Source of the DNA: an uncultured Lewinella sp.
GTDB lineage: Bacteria; Bacteroidota; Bacteroidia; Chitinophagales; Saprospiraceae
Assembly: GCA_937873655.1 (NCBI GenBank)
Contig: CALMYQ010000030.1
Coordinates: forward strand, 1-58,206
Reading direction: 5' to 3'
Length of the DNA stretch: 58,206 nt
Shown here: positions 1 through 8,457 of the stretch, one piece after another
How positions within the stretch are numbered: position 1 is the first letter of the stretch
How the letters are laid out: each line of letters starts with the position of its first letter
Position numbers and translations under genes: made by a program
The notes under the pieces: generated by a model
What the model was told of the DNA's origin: nothing
Databases searched by the model: none
Seen by the model: the letters and a program-made list of their open reading frames with translations, nothing else

Positions 1-1
1 C

Positions 2-3000
2 GGCCGGGGGGGGACCACTCGGCCGCCCGGTCCCTTCCCGGCAACGCGGCCCGCCCCGAGGGGGTCCGCGGGGGCGGCCTGGGCCATCATACCCCTGCCG
101 CCGCTGTTGCAGGCGAGCATCGCGCCCGGCGCGCCGCTCTGTCCGGGCAGCGCTTCCGGCACACTGACCGCTTCCGCTACCGGCGGGGTCGGCCCGTATA
201 CCTTCCTTTGGAATACCGGCGCCACAAGCGCTGCGATTGACAACCTGCCGGCCGGGTTCTATTCCGTGACGATTACGGACGCCAACAGTTGTACGTCAAC
301 GGCCCAATCCACGATTGCCGCGTTTCCGGGAGTTTCGGTCAACGCGGGCGCCGACCAGACCATCTGCCCGCAGGCCGCAGCCGGTTTGTCGGCCGCAGTG
401 GTCAACGGTACCGGGCCTTTCAGTTTCCTGTGGTCGACCGGGGCGACAAGCCAATCCATAAACGTCACCCCCGATGTAACGACCACCTACGGGGTTACGG
501 TGACCGATGCCAACGGGTGTGTCGGCGCCGACCAGGTAACCGTGACCGTAGCGCCCGGGCTCAACCTGACCATACAGTCTTCCACCATCGCCTGCGGAAA
601 TATAGATTCCGGTTCTGCGACCGGCATACCATCGGGCGGAACGCCTCCCTATACTTTCCTTTGGAATACCGGCGATACCTCCGCGGGCATTGACAACCTT
701 GGGGGAGGGACCTATTCCCTCACCGTTACGGATGCCAACGGCTGTACCGCCGTCACCGGCATATCGCTGATCCAGCCGCCGGCCCTGATCGTGAACATCA
801 GCACCCAGCAAAATACCTGCGCCGGAGAAAACGACGGCAGCCTGATCGCCAATGTCACCGGCGGTACGGGTCCGTTTGAATTCCTGTGGAGCAATAACGC
901 CGCCACCGGCTCCGTATCGGGCCTGGCGGCGGGCAGTTACAGCGTCACGGTAACAGACATCAACGGCTGTACGGCCTCCGCTTCCGGTCAGATCGCATCA
1001 TTCCCCGTTCCGGCCTGTTCGATCGAAGTGATCAGCGAGGTCATCAACGGGAACGACGGCGCCCTGACTGCAGGCGCAACGGGCGGAACCCCACCCTATT
1101 CCTTTGCCTGGAGCAGCGGCCAGTCGACCGCCGCCATTACCGGGCTGGAAGGCGGGATGTATGCCGTTACCCTTTCCGACGCCAACGGATGCACATCGGT
1201 TTGCAGCGTCATGCTGACTCCTCTCAGCGGACTGGGCGATTTTGTCTGGGAAGACATTGACAAAGACGGCCAGCAGGATGCAGGCGAACCGGGTTTCCCG
1301 GGGATTACCGTCAAACTGAAAGACGGCAACGGCGACGTCATTGCCATGACCACCACCAATGCGGGCGGGTTTTATCAGTTTATCGGCCTCGACGCGGGTT
1401 CCTATTCCGTAATGTTCGTCATTCCGGACGGGTACAATTACACCCCGATCAATGCCGTCATGAACGACTCCCTGGACAGCGACGCCGACCTGGCTTCCAT
1501 GGAAATGACCCAGGTGGTCACGCTGGCGCCGGGCGAGTACAACCCGACCCTGGATGCCGGCATCTACAAGGCGCCGGAAGAACAGGAGCTGGACGACCCT
1601 TGCCACTGTCTCAACAACGCGACCAACGAATTCAACGGCCAGTTCGGCGAGCAGATCACGATCATCAGCTATCCGGGCGAAACCTGGCAGGTGATCGAAG
1701 GCACAGGGATGTGGGACATCAACAGCCCCGAACCGCCGGGCATACCCATTCCGTTCACCATCGGCACTTTCTTCACGGAAACTTCGCCGGGTGTGTATAC
1801 CCTGCCTTTCAAACTGATCGACGAGATCCCGTATTCGGCCAAACTGTCGAACGGAACCGACGTCCTGACCATCGGCAACAACTGCATTTATCCCACGATC
1901 AACATCAGCGAATTGCCGCCTTCAGAGTTATGCGTTTACGATCCGCCTTTCGTTCCTTCCTCCGATCCGAGCGTAGACGGCACGGTAACCTATTTCGTCA
2001 ACGGCATGCAGGTGGATATCATCGATCCTTCGGTATTGGGAGAGGGTTTGTTTGAATTCGTAGCCCAATTGACGCCGATCGATCCCAACCAATGCATCGC
2101 CCGCGTGGTCAGCACTTTCTCCATCGTCAACAATTGTTTTGCCAAACTCGGCGACTACGTGTGGGAAGATATCGACCGCGACGGCATACAGGATTTCATG
2201 GAAGAAGGCGTCCCCAACGTAACGGTGCGCCTGAAAGACGCCATGGGGATGGTGATCGATTCCACGCTGACGGAAGCGAACGGGTATTACCTGTTCGATT
2301 CCCTGCCGCCGGGCACCTATTCCGTATGGTTCGTACTGCCTTACGGTTACCGGTTTACGGTACGCAACGCCGGCAATGACGATACGGTTGACAATGATGC
2401 GGATATGAGCACCATGGGCATGACCCATATGACCACGCTGGAGGTGGACGGCATGGACCTCACCCTCGACGGCGGGATTTACCTGATGCCGACTGCCGAC
2501 ATCGGCGACCCCTGCAACTGTCTCAACAACTCGACCACCGACCTCGACGGGCAATTCACGGAGGAGTTCACCGTCCACAGTTACCCCGGCGAAACCTGGC
2601 GGCTGATCGGCAATGAGGGCATGTACCAGCTCAACAGCCCCGAACCGCCGGCGGCGCCCATACCGATCCCGTTGAATACGGTTATTCCGGAAGCGGATCC
2701 GGGCGAGTATGTGCTGACCTTCCGGCTGGTGGATGAGATCATGTATACGGCTGTGGTGACCAATGGGTTCGACACCCTGTCCATTCATAACCTGTGCAAA
2801 TACCCGACGGTCAACCTATCGGAAATTCCGGCGGAGATCTGCGTGGCGGAAGGGCCGATCACGTTCACCGTCAATCCGGATCAGCCGGGAGAAACGACCT
2901 ATTACCTCAACGGAGAAGAGGTCACGGAGATCAACCCGGTTGAACTGGAAGTCGGCACGGTTGAATTCACGACCGTGTTCACACCTGATGATCCCGAGGA

Positions 3001-4516
3001 ATGCGAGACCCATATTACCACCATCATCACCGTAGTTGACGACTGTTTTGCCAAACTCGGGGACTTTGTCTGGCTGGATCTCGATCACGACGGCAAGCAG
3101 GACGCCGGCGAACCGGGCATTCCCAACGTCAAGGTTACGGTCAACGGCGTCGGCACCAGTTACATGGACATGACGCTGACGGACAATACCGGCATGTACA
3201 TGTTCATGGTTCCGCCGGGCACCTATAAGGTTACCTTCACCAACCCGGGCGGCCTGACGCCTACCCTGCCCAATGCCGGCAGCAACGACGCCATAGACAG
3301 CGATATGGACCCGGTGACCCTGATGGCTCCGCCGGTGACCCTGGGGCCGGATGAGATGAACCTGACCATTGATGCAGGGTTTTACGGGCCTTGTGAAAAC
3401 ATCACCCAACCCGGTCAGATCGGTTACAACCAGGTGATCTGCGGCCCCGGCAATGACCCGGATCCATTCGTGAGCCTGGCGCCGGCATCGGGCGGTTCGG
3501 GCGATATCGAATACCTCTGGATGATGAGCACCTCGGGCGGCAACTTCAACGACGGTTCCTGGGCGCCCATTCCGAATACCAATTCGCCGACTTATGACCC
3601 GGGCCCCATTTTTGTGACCACTTACTACGTGCGTTGCGCCCGCCGGGATGAGTGCACCGCCTTCCTCGAATCCAACATACTCGTTGTCGAGGTGGACGAT
3701 CAGGCGATCGCCAATATCGGCGGCCCTGAATACATCTGCCAGGGCGACACCCATACCTACACAGCCGTCGGCGCCGGTCCGAACGCCGTCATTCAATGGA
3801 ATTTCGGCAACGGGGCCATCCCTCAAACCGCTGCGGGCCATTCTGCCGATGTCACCTACAGTTCATTCGGCACCTTCCACATTACCCTGATGGTGACGGA
3901 AAACGGCTGTACGTCGACAGATGTACTGACGGTAGTGGTCACGAACAGCCCGACCGCCTGCCCCAATGTGATGGGCATCGATGTGAATGTCACCGACGAG
4001 GAAAACCGGATGATCCTGGTTTCCTGGGAAATCCTGCCTGACGGCCTTCCGGTGGCTTTCGAGGTCGAACGGTCGACGGACGGCGAGCATTTCGATAAAA
4101 TCGCCGATGTGAATACGCCTTCAGGGGTTTCGGGTCAGTACAGGCTGTACAGTTACCTGGATCAGGCGCCGAAAATGGGGCGGAATTACTACCGGGTCAG
4201 GATCCGCGACAGTTTCGGGAATACGGCTTATTCCGGGATCGGGTCGGCTGTTCTCTACGGCGCATCCAGGCTGACGGCGCTGTACCCGAACCCTGTGACG
4301 GACCAATTGACGGTGGAATTGTTCGAGACCTTCGGCGAACCGGTCGGCATCCAGCTGATCACCGTGAGCGGCATTGTCCTGCAGAATTTCGAAGCGCCGG
4401 CTGATGCCGAGCGTATGGAGATCGATTTCAGCCCGTATCCGGCGGGAGCGTACCTGCTTCGGCTCCGGTTCGGCGAAACGCAGGTGAAGACGTTGAAGGT
4501 GGTGAAGTTGGATTGA
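2..4516 (+). CDS. T9SS-secreted multidomain adhesin-like protein (5'-partial)
   Basis: The reading frame is open to the left edge, so the N-terminus and signal peptide are missing. Visible order: about five SprB-type repeats (each ending in a T-D-x-N-x-C motif, to about base 1220); three SdrD_B-type domains starting with LGDFVWEDIDKDGQQD-like motifs near 1230, 2140 and 3050; two copies of an unassigned Cys-rich module between them; an Ig/PKD-like segment near 3700-3950; a fibronectin-like segment (VERSTDGEHFDKIA); and a C-terminal sorting domain beginning LTALYPNPVTDQLTVE and ending in a hydrophobic strand plus Lys. Such proteins are exported by the type IX system and stay on the cell surface or are released; SprB repeats are known from gliding adhesins. 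The precise ligand is unknown. The first roughly 100 bases are extremely GC-rich and do not read as SprB repeat, so the edge may be unreliable. Confidence 0.9.
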   Translation, partial: GRGGTTRPPGPFPATRPAPRGSAGAAWAIIPLPPLLQASIAPGAPLCPGSASGTLTASATGGVGPYTFLWNTGATSAAIDNLPAGFYSVTITDANSCTSTAQSTIAAFPGVSVNAGADQTICPQAAAGLSAAVVNGTGPFSFLWSTGATSQSINVTPDVTTTYGVTVTDANGCVGADQVTVTVAPGLNLTIQSSTIACGNIDSGSATGIPSGGTPPYTFLWNTGDTSAGIDNLGGGTYSLTVTDANGCTAVTGISLIQPPALIVNISTQQNTCAGENDGSLIANVTGGTGPFEFLWSNNAATGSVSGLAAGSYSVTVTDINGCTASASGQIASFPVPACSIEVISEVINGNDGALTAGATGGTPPYSFAWSSGQSTAAITGLEGGMYAVTLSDANGCTSVCSVMLTPLSGLGDFVWEDIDKDGQQDAGEPGFPGITVKLKDGNGDVIAMTTTNAGGFYQFIGLDAGSYSVMFVIPDGYNYTPINAVMNDSLDSDADLASMEMTQVVTLAPGEYNPTLDAGIYKAPEEQELDDPCHCLNNATNEFNGQFGEQITIISYPGETWQVIEGTGMWDINSPEPPGIPIPFTIGTFFTETSPGVYTLPFKLIDEIPYSAKLSNGTDVLTIGNNCIYPTINISELPPSELCVYDPPFVPSSDPSVDGTVTYFVNGMQVDIIDPSVLGEGLFEFVAQLTPIDPNQCIARVVSTFSIVNNCFAKLGDYVWEDIDRDGIQDFMEEGVPNVTVRLKDAMGMVIDSTLTEANGYYLFDSLPPGTYSVWFVLPYGYRFTVRNAGNDDTVDNDADMSTMGMTHMTTLEVDGMDLTLDGGIYLMPTADIGDPCNCLNNSTTDLDGQFTEEFTVHSYPGETWRLIGNEGMYQLNSPEPPAAPIPIPLNTVIPEADPGEYVLTFRLVDEIMYTAVVTNGFDTLSIHNLCKYPTVNLSEIPAEICVAEGPITFTVNPDQPGETTYYLNGEEVTEINPVELEVGTVEFTTVFTPDDPEECETHITTIITVVDDCFAKLGDFVWLDLDHDGKQDAGEPGIPNVKVTVNGVGTSYMDMTLTDNTGMYMFMVPPGTYKVTFTNPGGLTPTLPNAGSNDAIDSDMDPVTLMAPPVTLGPDEMNLTIDAGFYGPCENITQPGQIGYNQVICGPGNDPDPFVSLAPASGGSGDIEYLWMMSTSGGNFNDGSWAPIPNTNSPTYDPGPIFVTTYYVRCARRDECTAFLESNILVVEVDDQAIANIGGPEYICQGDTHTYTAVGAGPNAVIQWNFGNGAIPQTAAGHSADVTYSSFGTFHITLMVTENGCTSTDVLTVVVTNSPTACPNVMGIDVNVTDEENRMILVSWEILPDGLPVAFEVERSTDGEHFDKIADVNTPSGVSGQYRLYSYLDQAPKMGRNYYRVRIRDSFGNTAYSGIGSAVLYGASRLTALYPNPVTDQLTVELFETFGEPVGIQLITVSGIVLQNFEAPADAERMEIDFSPYPAGAYLLRLRFGETQVKTLKVVKLD

Positions 4517-4530
4517 GGAACTGAGGAACT

Positions 4531-4569
4531 GAGGAACTGAGGATGGGAAGATCGATTCCTCAGTTCCTC
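4531..4569 (+). terminator. Hairpin after the large T9SS gene
   Basis: Perfect 13-bp inverted repeat (4531-4543 with 4557-4569) with a 13-nt loop, 14 nt after the stop. The left arm is the last unit of a threefold direct repeat GAGGAACTGA that begins at the stop codon. There is no clear T-run, so termination is plausible but not certain. Confidence 0.45.
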
Positions 4570-4581
4570 CATAATAAAGCG

Positions 4582-4615
4582 AGAGCCGCTGCGGAAACGT
4601 ATCCGCAGCGGCTCT
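4582..4615. terminator. Bidirectional terminator hairpin
   Basis: Perfect 13-bp stem (4582-4594 with 4603-4615, arm AGAGCCGCTGCGG) with an 8-nt loop. It lies between the convergent T9SS gene and hpf. T-rich bases follow on both strands (TTTGC on plus, TTTATTAT on minus), so it probably ends both transcripts. Confidence 0.65.
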
Positions 4616-4637
4616 TTGCATTGAAGTGCATCACCCG

Positions 4638-4937
4638 TTAATTCTGTCTGACTTTTTCTTTGTATTTTATCAGTTGGCGCTTCAGGGCGTCTACGGCCAG
4701 GTTGACGGAGGCTTCAAACGTTTTTTGGGTTTCCTTGACCACCAGCGTTTCTCCTGGAACATTCAGACGAACCTCTGCTACTTTGTCTTTTACCTGACCA
4801 GCGTTTTCCAGCTTCAGGGTTACATGGGCATCAATGATCCGGTCGAAATAATGCTCGACTTTTTCCAGTTTTTCCTGGACGTAGTCGACCAATTTCTGAT
4901 CAGCCTTGAACTGAACGGCTTCTGTGTACACTTTCAT
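4638..4937 (-). CDS. hpf: Ribosome hibernation promoting factor, short form (HPF/RaiA)
   Basis: At 99 residues this fits the short HPF/YfiA (RaiA) type: a single beta-alpha-beta-beta-beta-alpha domain without the long-form dimerisation tail. The sequence starts MKVYTEAVQFKADQKLVDYV, and the middle V-E-H-Y-F-D-R and C-terminal DALKRQLIKYKEK match the family. These proteins bind the 30S decoding region and silence or store ribosomes in stationary phase or stress. It lies 40 nt downstream of the XerC-like gene on the same strand, an arrangement common in Bacteroidota, so the two are probably co-transcribed. A strong hairpin follows the stop. Confidence 0.88.
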   Translation of the reverse strand: MKVYTEAVQFKADQKLVDYVQEKLEKVEHYFDRIIDAHVTLKLENAGQVKDKVAEVRLNVPGETLVVKETQKTFEASVNLAVDALKRQLIKYKEKVRQN

Positions 4938-4977
4938 TAGGCAATTTTTTACGGTTTAACAATAGATTCCCGGGGAC

Positions 4978-5874
4978 TCACTCCCCCCCGGCCTTCGGGT
5001 GTGCTTGCCGGTATACTTGTTTCAGTTTTTCAATCGAGTTATGGGTATAGACCTGGGTAGCCGCCAGGTTGGCATGGCCCAGCAGTCCCTTGATCGCGTT
5101 GAGGTCGGCCCCGTTCTCTGATAAATGTGTGGCGAAGGAATGCCGGAGCACGTGCGGGCTCCTTTTTTCCAGCGCCGGTAAAATGGATAAGTACCGTTTC
5201 ACAATATTATAAACCAGTTTGGGGTACATAGGTTCCCCCTTTTCTGTCAAAAAAACGCAAGGATTCGCGGATAGCGGAAACTCGGCAGAACGGGCGGTCA
5301 TATACCCTTCCAGCAACCGTTGCAGCGACGGGCCGAAGGGGACCAGGCGCTGTTTGTTGCCTTTGCCCGTAATTTTCACCAGGCGGCCTTTCCAGTCGAT
5401 ATCCGGCAGGTGAAGCCGGATCAGTTCCGATCGCCGCAGCCCGAGGCCATAGAGCATTTCCAGCACCAGCCGGTCGCGCCAGCCGTTGTAATCCTCCGGA
5501 AATGCGGTGTTATCCAGCAGGTTTTCAAGGTCTTTTGCCTGGGTAGCCACCGGCAGCCGTTTGGCCGTTTTGGGCAGGGTCACCTGGCGCATGGGGTTCT
5601 TTCCGATCACCTTGCGCTGGAGCAGGAACCTGAAATAGGACTTCAGGGTCGACAATTTACGGCGCACAGAGGACGGATTCATGCCGGCGTCCATCATCGA
5701 CACCACCCAGGAACGGATATAGAAATGGGTTACTTCATCGATAGAATCCAGCTGGTAAGTCTCCGCCAGGAAGCGGCCGAATTGCTCCAGATCGGTGCGA
5801 TAAGCGTCAACCGTATGCGATGAACTCCTTTTTTCAAATTGAAGATATTGAATAAATCGCTCAACTGATGACAT
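4978..5874 (-). CDS. Tyrosine recombinase, XerC/XerD type
   Basis: The 298-residue length is typical of chromosomal Xer proteins. It has an N-terminal SAM-like core-binding domain (about residues 1-90) and a C-terminal catalytic domain. The full catalytic set is visible: R147 (GLGLRRSEL), K171 (TGKGNKQR), H241-x-x-R244 (HVLRHSFATH), H267 (LLGHANL) and nucleophile Y276 (TQVYTH). In the family, Xer pairs resolve chromosome dimers at dif. The position next to hpf fits a core gene rather than a phage integrase. It lacks the extra helix segment of integron integrases. Whether it is XerC or XerD cannot be settled here. Confidence 0.88.
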   Translation of the reverse strand: MSSVERFIQYLQFEKRSSSHTVDAYRTDLEQFGRFLAETYQLDSIDEVTHFYIRSWVVSMMDAGMNPSSVRRKLSTLKSYFRFLLQRKVIGKNPMRQVTLPKTAKRLPVATQAKDLENLLDNTAFPEDYNGWRDRLVLEMLYGLGLRRSELIRLHLPDIDWKGRLVKITGKGNKQRLVPFGPSLQRLLEGYMTARSAEFPLSANPCVFLTEKGEPMYPKLVYNIVKRYLSILPALEKRSPHVLRHSFATHLSENGADLNAIKGLLGHANLAATQVYTHNSIEKLKQVYRQAHPKAGGE

Positions 5875-5937
5875 AAACGGTTATCCGCTTTGATTCGGAA
5901 TAAATGTACAAAAAAGGGCGGTATTTGTCAATAGGCC

Positions 5938-5968
5938 TTGACAAAAATCAGGTTTTCCGCGTACTTTG
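5938..5968 (+). promoter_or_regulatory. Candidate Bacteroidota promoter for the TonB-domain gene
   Basis: TTG at 5938-5940, a 21-nt spacer, then TACTTTG at 5962-5968. This is close to the Bacteroidota -33/-7 pattern but one base short of TAnnTTTG. It lies 50 nt before the ATG at 6018. Confidence 0.4.
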
Positions 5969-6017
5969 TTCCGGTAGAAACTGATAAAAATTAGTCCCTT
6001 CTGCAAAGGCCTGTGAT

Positions 6018-6455
6018 ATGAAAAAAGAAAAGACGGAAAAAAATTTCATCCACCGCCCCGAATACCCGGGCGGGGCCGGCGCGATGCGGCAGTTTATCCG
6101 TCAAAACCTGAAATACCCGCCTGAAGCGCTTCAAAACAAGGTGGAGGGTACGGTCTACCTGACCTACGACATCGACTACAAGGGGAAGGTAGCGGATGCC
6201 AAAGTGATCGCCGGTCTGGGCAGCGGCTGCGACGAGGAAGCGGTGCGGTTGGTCAGGTCCCTCAAATTCAACGTACCGAAACACCGGGGCATCAAAGTGC
6301 TTTTCCACCAGAAGATCCAGATCCATTTCCGGCTGCCGAAAAAGAAACCGGCTGCCCCGCAGGAGGTCAGCTATCAGCTCACGAGCAAGCCCGCGCCGCC
6401 CGCCGGGAAGCCGAAAAAGCCCGGAGAGACCTATACGATCACGATTTCATTTTGA
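6018..6455 (+). CDS. TonB C-terminal-domain protein without membrane anchor
   Basis: 145 residues. Residues 14-110 form a TonB C-terminal-like fold with the usual landmarks: YPGGAGAMRQFIRQNLKYPPEA, then VEGTVYLTYDIDYKGKVADA, then GSGCDEEAVRLVRSL. The rest is a Lys/Pro-rich tail. In classical TonB this domain contacts outer-membrane receptors. Here no signal peptide, transmembrane helix or long proline spacer is visible, so energy transduction is unlikely and the role is unknown. Two relatives with signal peptides lie at 43371 and 49453. Confidence 0.75.
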   Translation: MKKEKTEKNFIHRPEYPGGAGAMRQFIRQNLKYPPEALQNKVEGTVYLTYDIDYKGKVADAKVIAGLGSGCDEEAVRLVRSLKFNVPKHRGIKVLFHQKIQIHFRLPKKKPAAPQEVSYQLTSKPAPPAGKPKKPGETYTITISF

Positions 6456-6466
6456 GCGGTAAAGGA

Positions 6467-6602
6467 AAGGATTCTTAAGCGAGCCTGCTCCAAAGGCAGG
6501 CCGATTGAGAAGCCGGACTGAGTTTCGGCTTCTCAATCCCTGCGGGCTTAAGAAGCCGGACTGAGTTTTGGCTTCTCAATCCCTGCGGGCTTAAGAATCC
6601 TT
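6467..6602. repeat. 136-bp nested inverted-repeat element with two tandem 43-bp units
   Basis: Outer perfect 13-bp inverted repeat (6467-6479 with 6590-6602). Inside are a small hairpin (GCCTGC at 6483-6488 with GCAGGC at 6496-6501) and two head-to-tail 43-bp copies (6508-6550 and 6551-6593) differing at one base. Each copy itself folds into a hairpin (AGAAGCCG...TGGCTTCT type). The element fills the gap between two convergent genes. It may be a transcription terminator array or a small palindromic mobile element. Confidence 0.8.
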
Positions 6603-6619
6603 ACACTTACGCCGCCGGC

Positions 6620-6964
6620 TTACGGCCAAACCTGGAACTCACCCGTGGCGGTGGCCATGAAGTCGGCGCCGTTGCAATCCGTGATGCCGCCGATGCCGCC
6701 CAGGACGCAGAGCTGGTTGCAGTCCTTGTCCAGGACGCGCTTGGCGTTGTCTGCGATGCAGGGCCCTTCATCAAAAACGTAAACGGTCTGGTTCTGGAAC
6801 TGGTAGGTCTTCAGGCTGGCGCTGCCCGCGTCACAGGATTGAGCGCCCAGTTTGAAGGCATCCAACTGGGTTTTAATGCAGGTGGGCAAGTCCTTTTCGC
6901 GGTCTTTTTTACAGGCCAGGGTAAAAGCCATCGCCAGCAGGACGAGAAAAAGAATGTTTTTCAT
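6620..6964 (-). CDS. Small Cys-rich lipoprotein (DUF6970-like)
   Basis: 114 residues. A lipoprotein signal is clear (MKNILFLVLLAMAFTLAC followed by KKD), so the mature protein starts at Cys18 and should be membrane-anchored. The mature part has six further Cys residues, including DCNQLCVLGGIGGITDCNG. From memory this matches small Bacteroidota proteins annotated DUF6970, but I cannot verify the family and no function is known. The gene converges on the TonB-domain gene across the nested repeat element. Confidence 0.75.
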   Translation of the reverse strand: MKNILFLVLLAMAFTLACKKDREKDLPTCIKTQLDAFKLGAQSCDAGSASLKTYQFQNQTVYVFDEGPCIADNAKRVLDKDCNQLCVLGGIGGITDCNGADFMATATGEFQVWP

Positions 6965-7223
6965 AGCACAGGTTTTTGGTTTAAGGGATAACGAAATTTA
7001 CCTATAAATAATTGTTTTTCAGCGACTAATCTACCTTTCGATTGTTTACAATTAAATAACTTTGCTTGATTCACTTATTCTTATCTATTGTATTAATTTT
7101 GCTAGAAGTTTCCTAGAATCGGCTGTTTCTTCATAAGTCTCCCTAATCAGTTCCTACCCAAAAATAGAAATCTCCCATGGGGAGCATGTTCAAACAATTT
7201 AACATTCACCTCAATTCTTGCTT

Positions 7224-8372
7224 ATGAAAAATATTTTGCTACTCTTTACAATCTGTTTTGCTACGGGAATAACCGGTCAAAGTGCCATAATAACTGCCGT
7301 TTTTGACGGACCATTACCCGGAGGTTCGCCAAAATTTGCAGAGTTGTACGTAATCAGTTCAACAAACTTTTCAGGATGGGCTTTGAGGAACTATAACAAC
7401 GGATCCTCTTCAGTCACCAATTCTACTACTCTAAGTTCATTAGGAACATTACCGGCTGGTTCATATGCTTATGTTATAGTTAGTGCTCAAACAGCAGACT
7501 TCAAGTCTTATTTTGAGCTAACGACAGCAGAATATAATGCATTGCATATTGTTGCCGGTGCAGCCCCGAATGTGAACGGAAATGATGCAATTGCCTTGTT
7601 TGACGGTGTTTCCAATATCGATATTTTCGGTGTCATAGGGGTTGACGGCACTGGAACATCCTGGGAGTATACAGATGGGTGGGCTTATCGTAATTCATTG
7701 ACCGGGGGCGCATTCGATTCTTCAGACTGGACTTATAGCGGTGTCGATGGAACTGACGGATGTAGCTTGAATTCACTATGCAGTTCTGTTTTCCCTCCAA
7801 ATACTTCCACTGGCATGCTAAGTCCACTTCCTATCGAACTTGTTTCCTTAAAAGCGGAAATAATCCGGGAGATGGCTGTTATTTCCTGGCAAACCGGTTC
7901 CGAACACAACAACCACTTTTTCTCCATTGAAAGAAGCACCGACGGCGGCCAAACCTTCAGGGAAATCGGTCAAGTCGAAGGAGCGGGCGACAGTGATATT
8001 CCTTTAAGTTACCGTTTTGAAGATGACAAGCCAATCTACGGCCTCAACTACTACCGCCTCCGCCAGGTCGACTTCGACGGCAAATTCACCATCCACAAGG
8101 TGGTCGCCGTAGACTTCCGGCCGGAGCAACCGGGATTGAACCTGTTCCCTACCCTGGTGCAGGATGAACTGACGGTCCAGTTGCCGCAACCCGGCGAGCA
8201 GCCGGCTCAGATCAGCATCTGGAACCAACTGGGTCAATCCATGGGCGCCTTTATCCTGCCGGCAGGCCAGCCCAAAATGACCCTTCCGCTGCACAATCTC
8301 GCCTCCGGACCGTATATTGTGCAGGTAAAAGTTGGAAATGACATCGTTTCCGGTATTTTTGTAAAGCACTAA
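7224..8372 (+). CDS. Lamin-tail-domain T9SS-secreted protein
   Basis: 382 residues. The ATG at 7224 is chosen over an upstream in-frame TTG because it starts a normal signal peptide (MKNILLLFTICFATGITGQ). Residues 20-200 resemble a lamin-tail domain: KFAELYVISSTNFSGWALRN, AGSYAYVIV, NDAIALFDG. It is followed by the short PLPIELVSLKAE linker, a fibronectin-like segment (SIERSTDGGQTF...GLNYYRLRQVD) and a T9SS sorting domain ending IFVKH. Export by the type IX system to the surface is expected. The first half is distinctly AT-rich and the second half GC-rich, suggesting that a foreign N-terminal domain joined a resident secretion tail. Confidence 0.85.
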   Translation: MKNILLLFTICFATGITGQSAIITAVFDGPLPGGSPKFAELYVISSTNFSGWALRNYNNGSSSVTNSTTLSSLGTLPAGSYAYVIVSAQTADFKSYFELTTAEYNALHIVAGAAPNVNGNDAIALFDGVSNIDIFGVIGVDGTGTSWEYTDGWAYRNSLTGGAFDSSDWTYSGVDGTDGCSLNSLCSSVFPPNTSTGMLSPLPIELVSLKAEIIREMAVISWQTGSEHNNHFFSIERSTDGGQTFREIGQVEGAGDSDIPLSYRFEDDKPIYGLNYYRLRQVDFDGKFTIHKVVAVDFRPEQPGLNLFPTLVQDELTVQLPQPGEQPAQISIWNQLGQSMGAFILPAGQPKMTLPLHNLASGPYIVQVKVGNDIVSGIFVKH

Positions 8373-8457
8373 GCCCGTTGTCCGATCAAGGCAGGGTGAC
8401 GCCTCCGGGTTTCGCCTTGTCTTGATTGGATTTTTTAACACCTTAAACCACAACATC

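Noticed and set aside
4978..5874. Integron integrase serving the cassette-like array
   Set aside because: Its length and location next to hpf fit the chromosomal Xer protein; the IntI-specific extra helix is absent, and it is more than 50 kb from the array.
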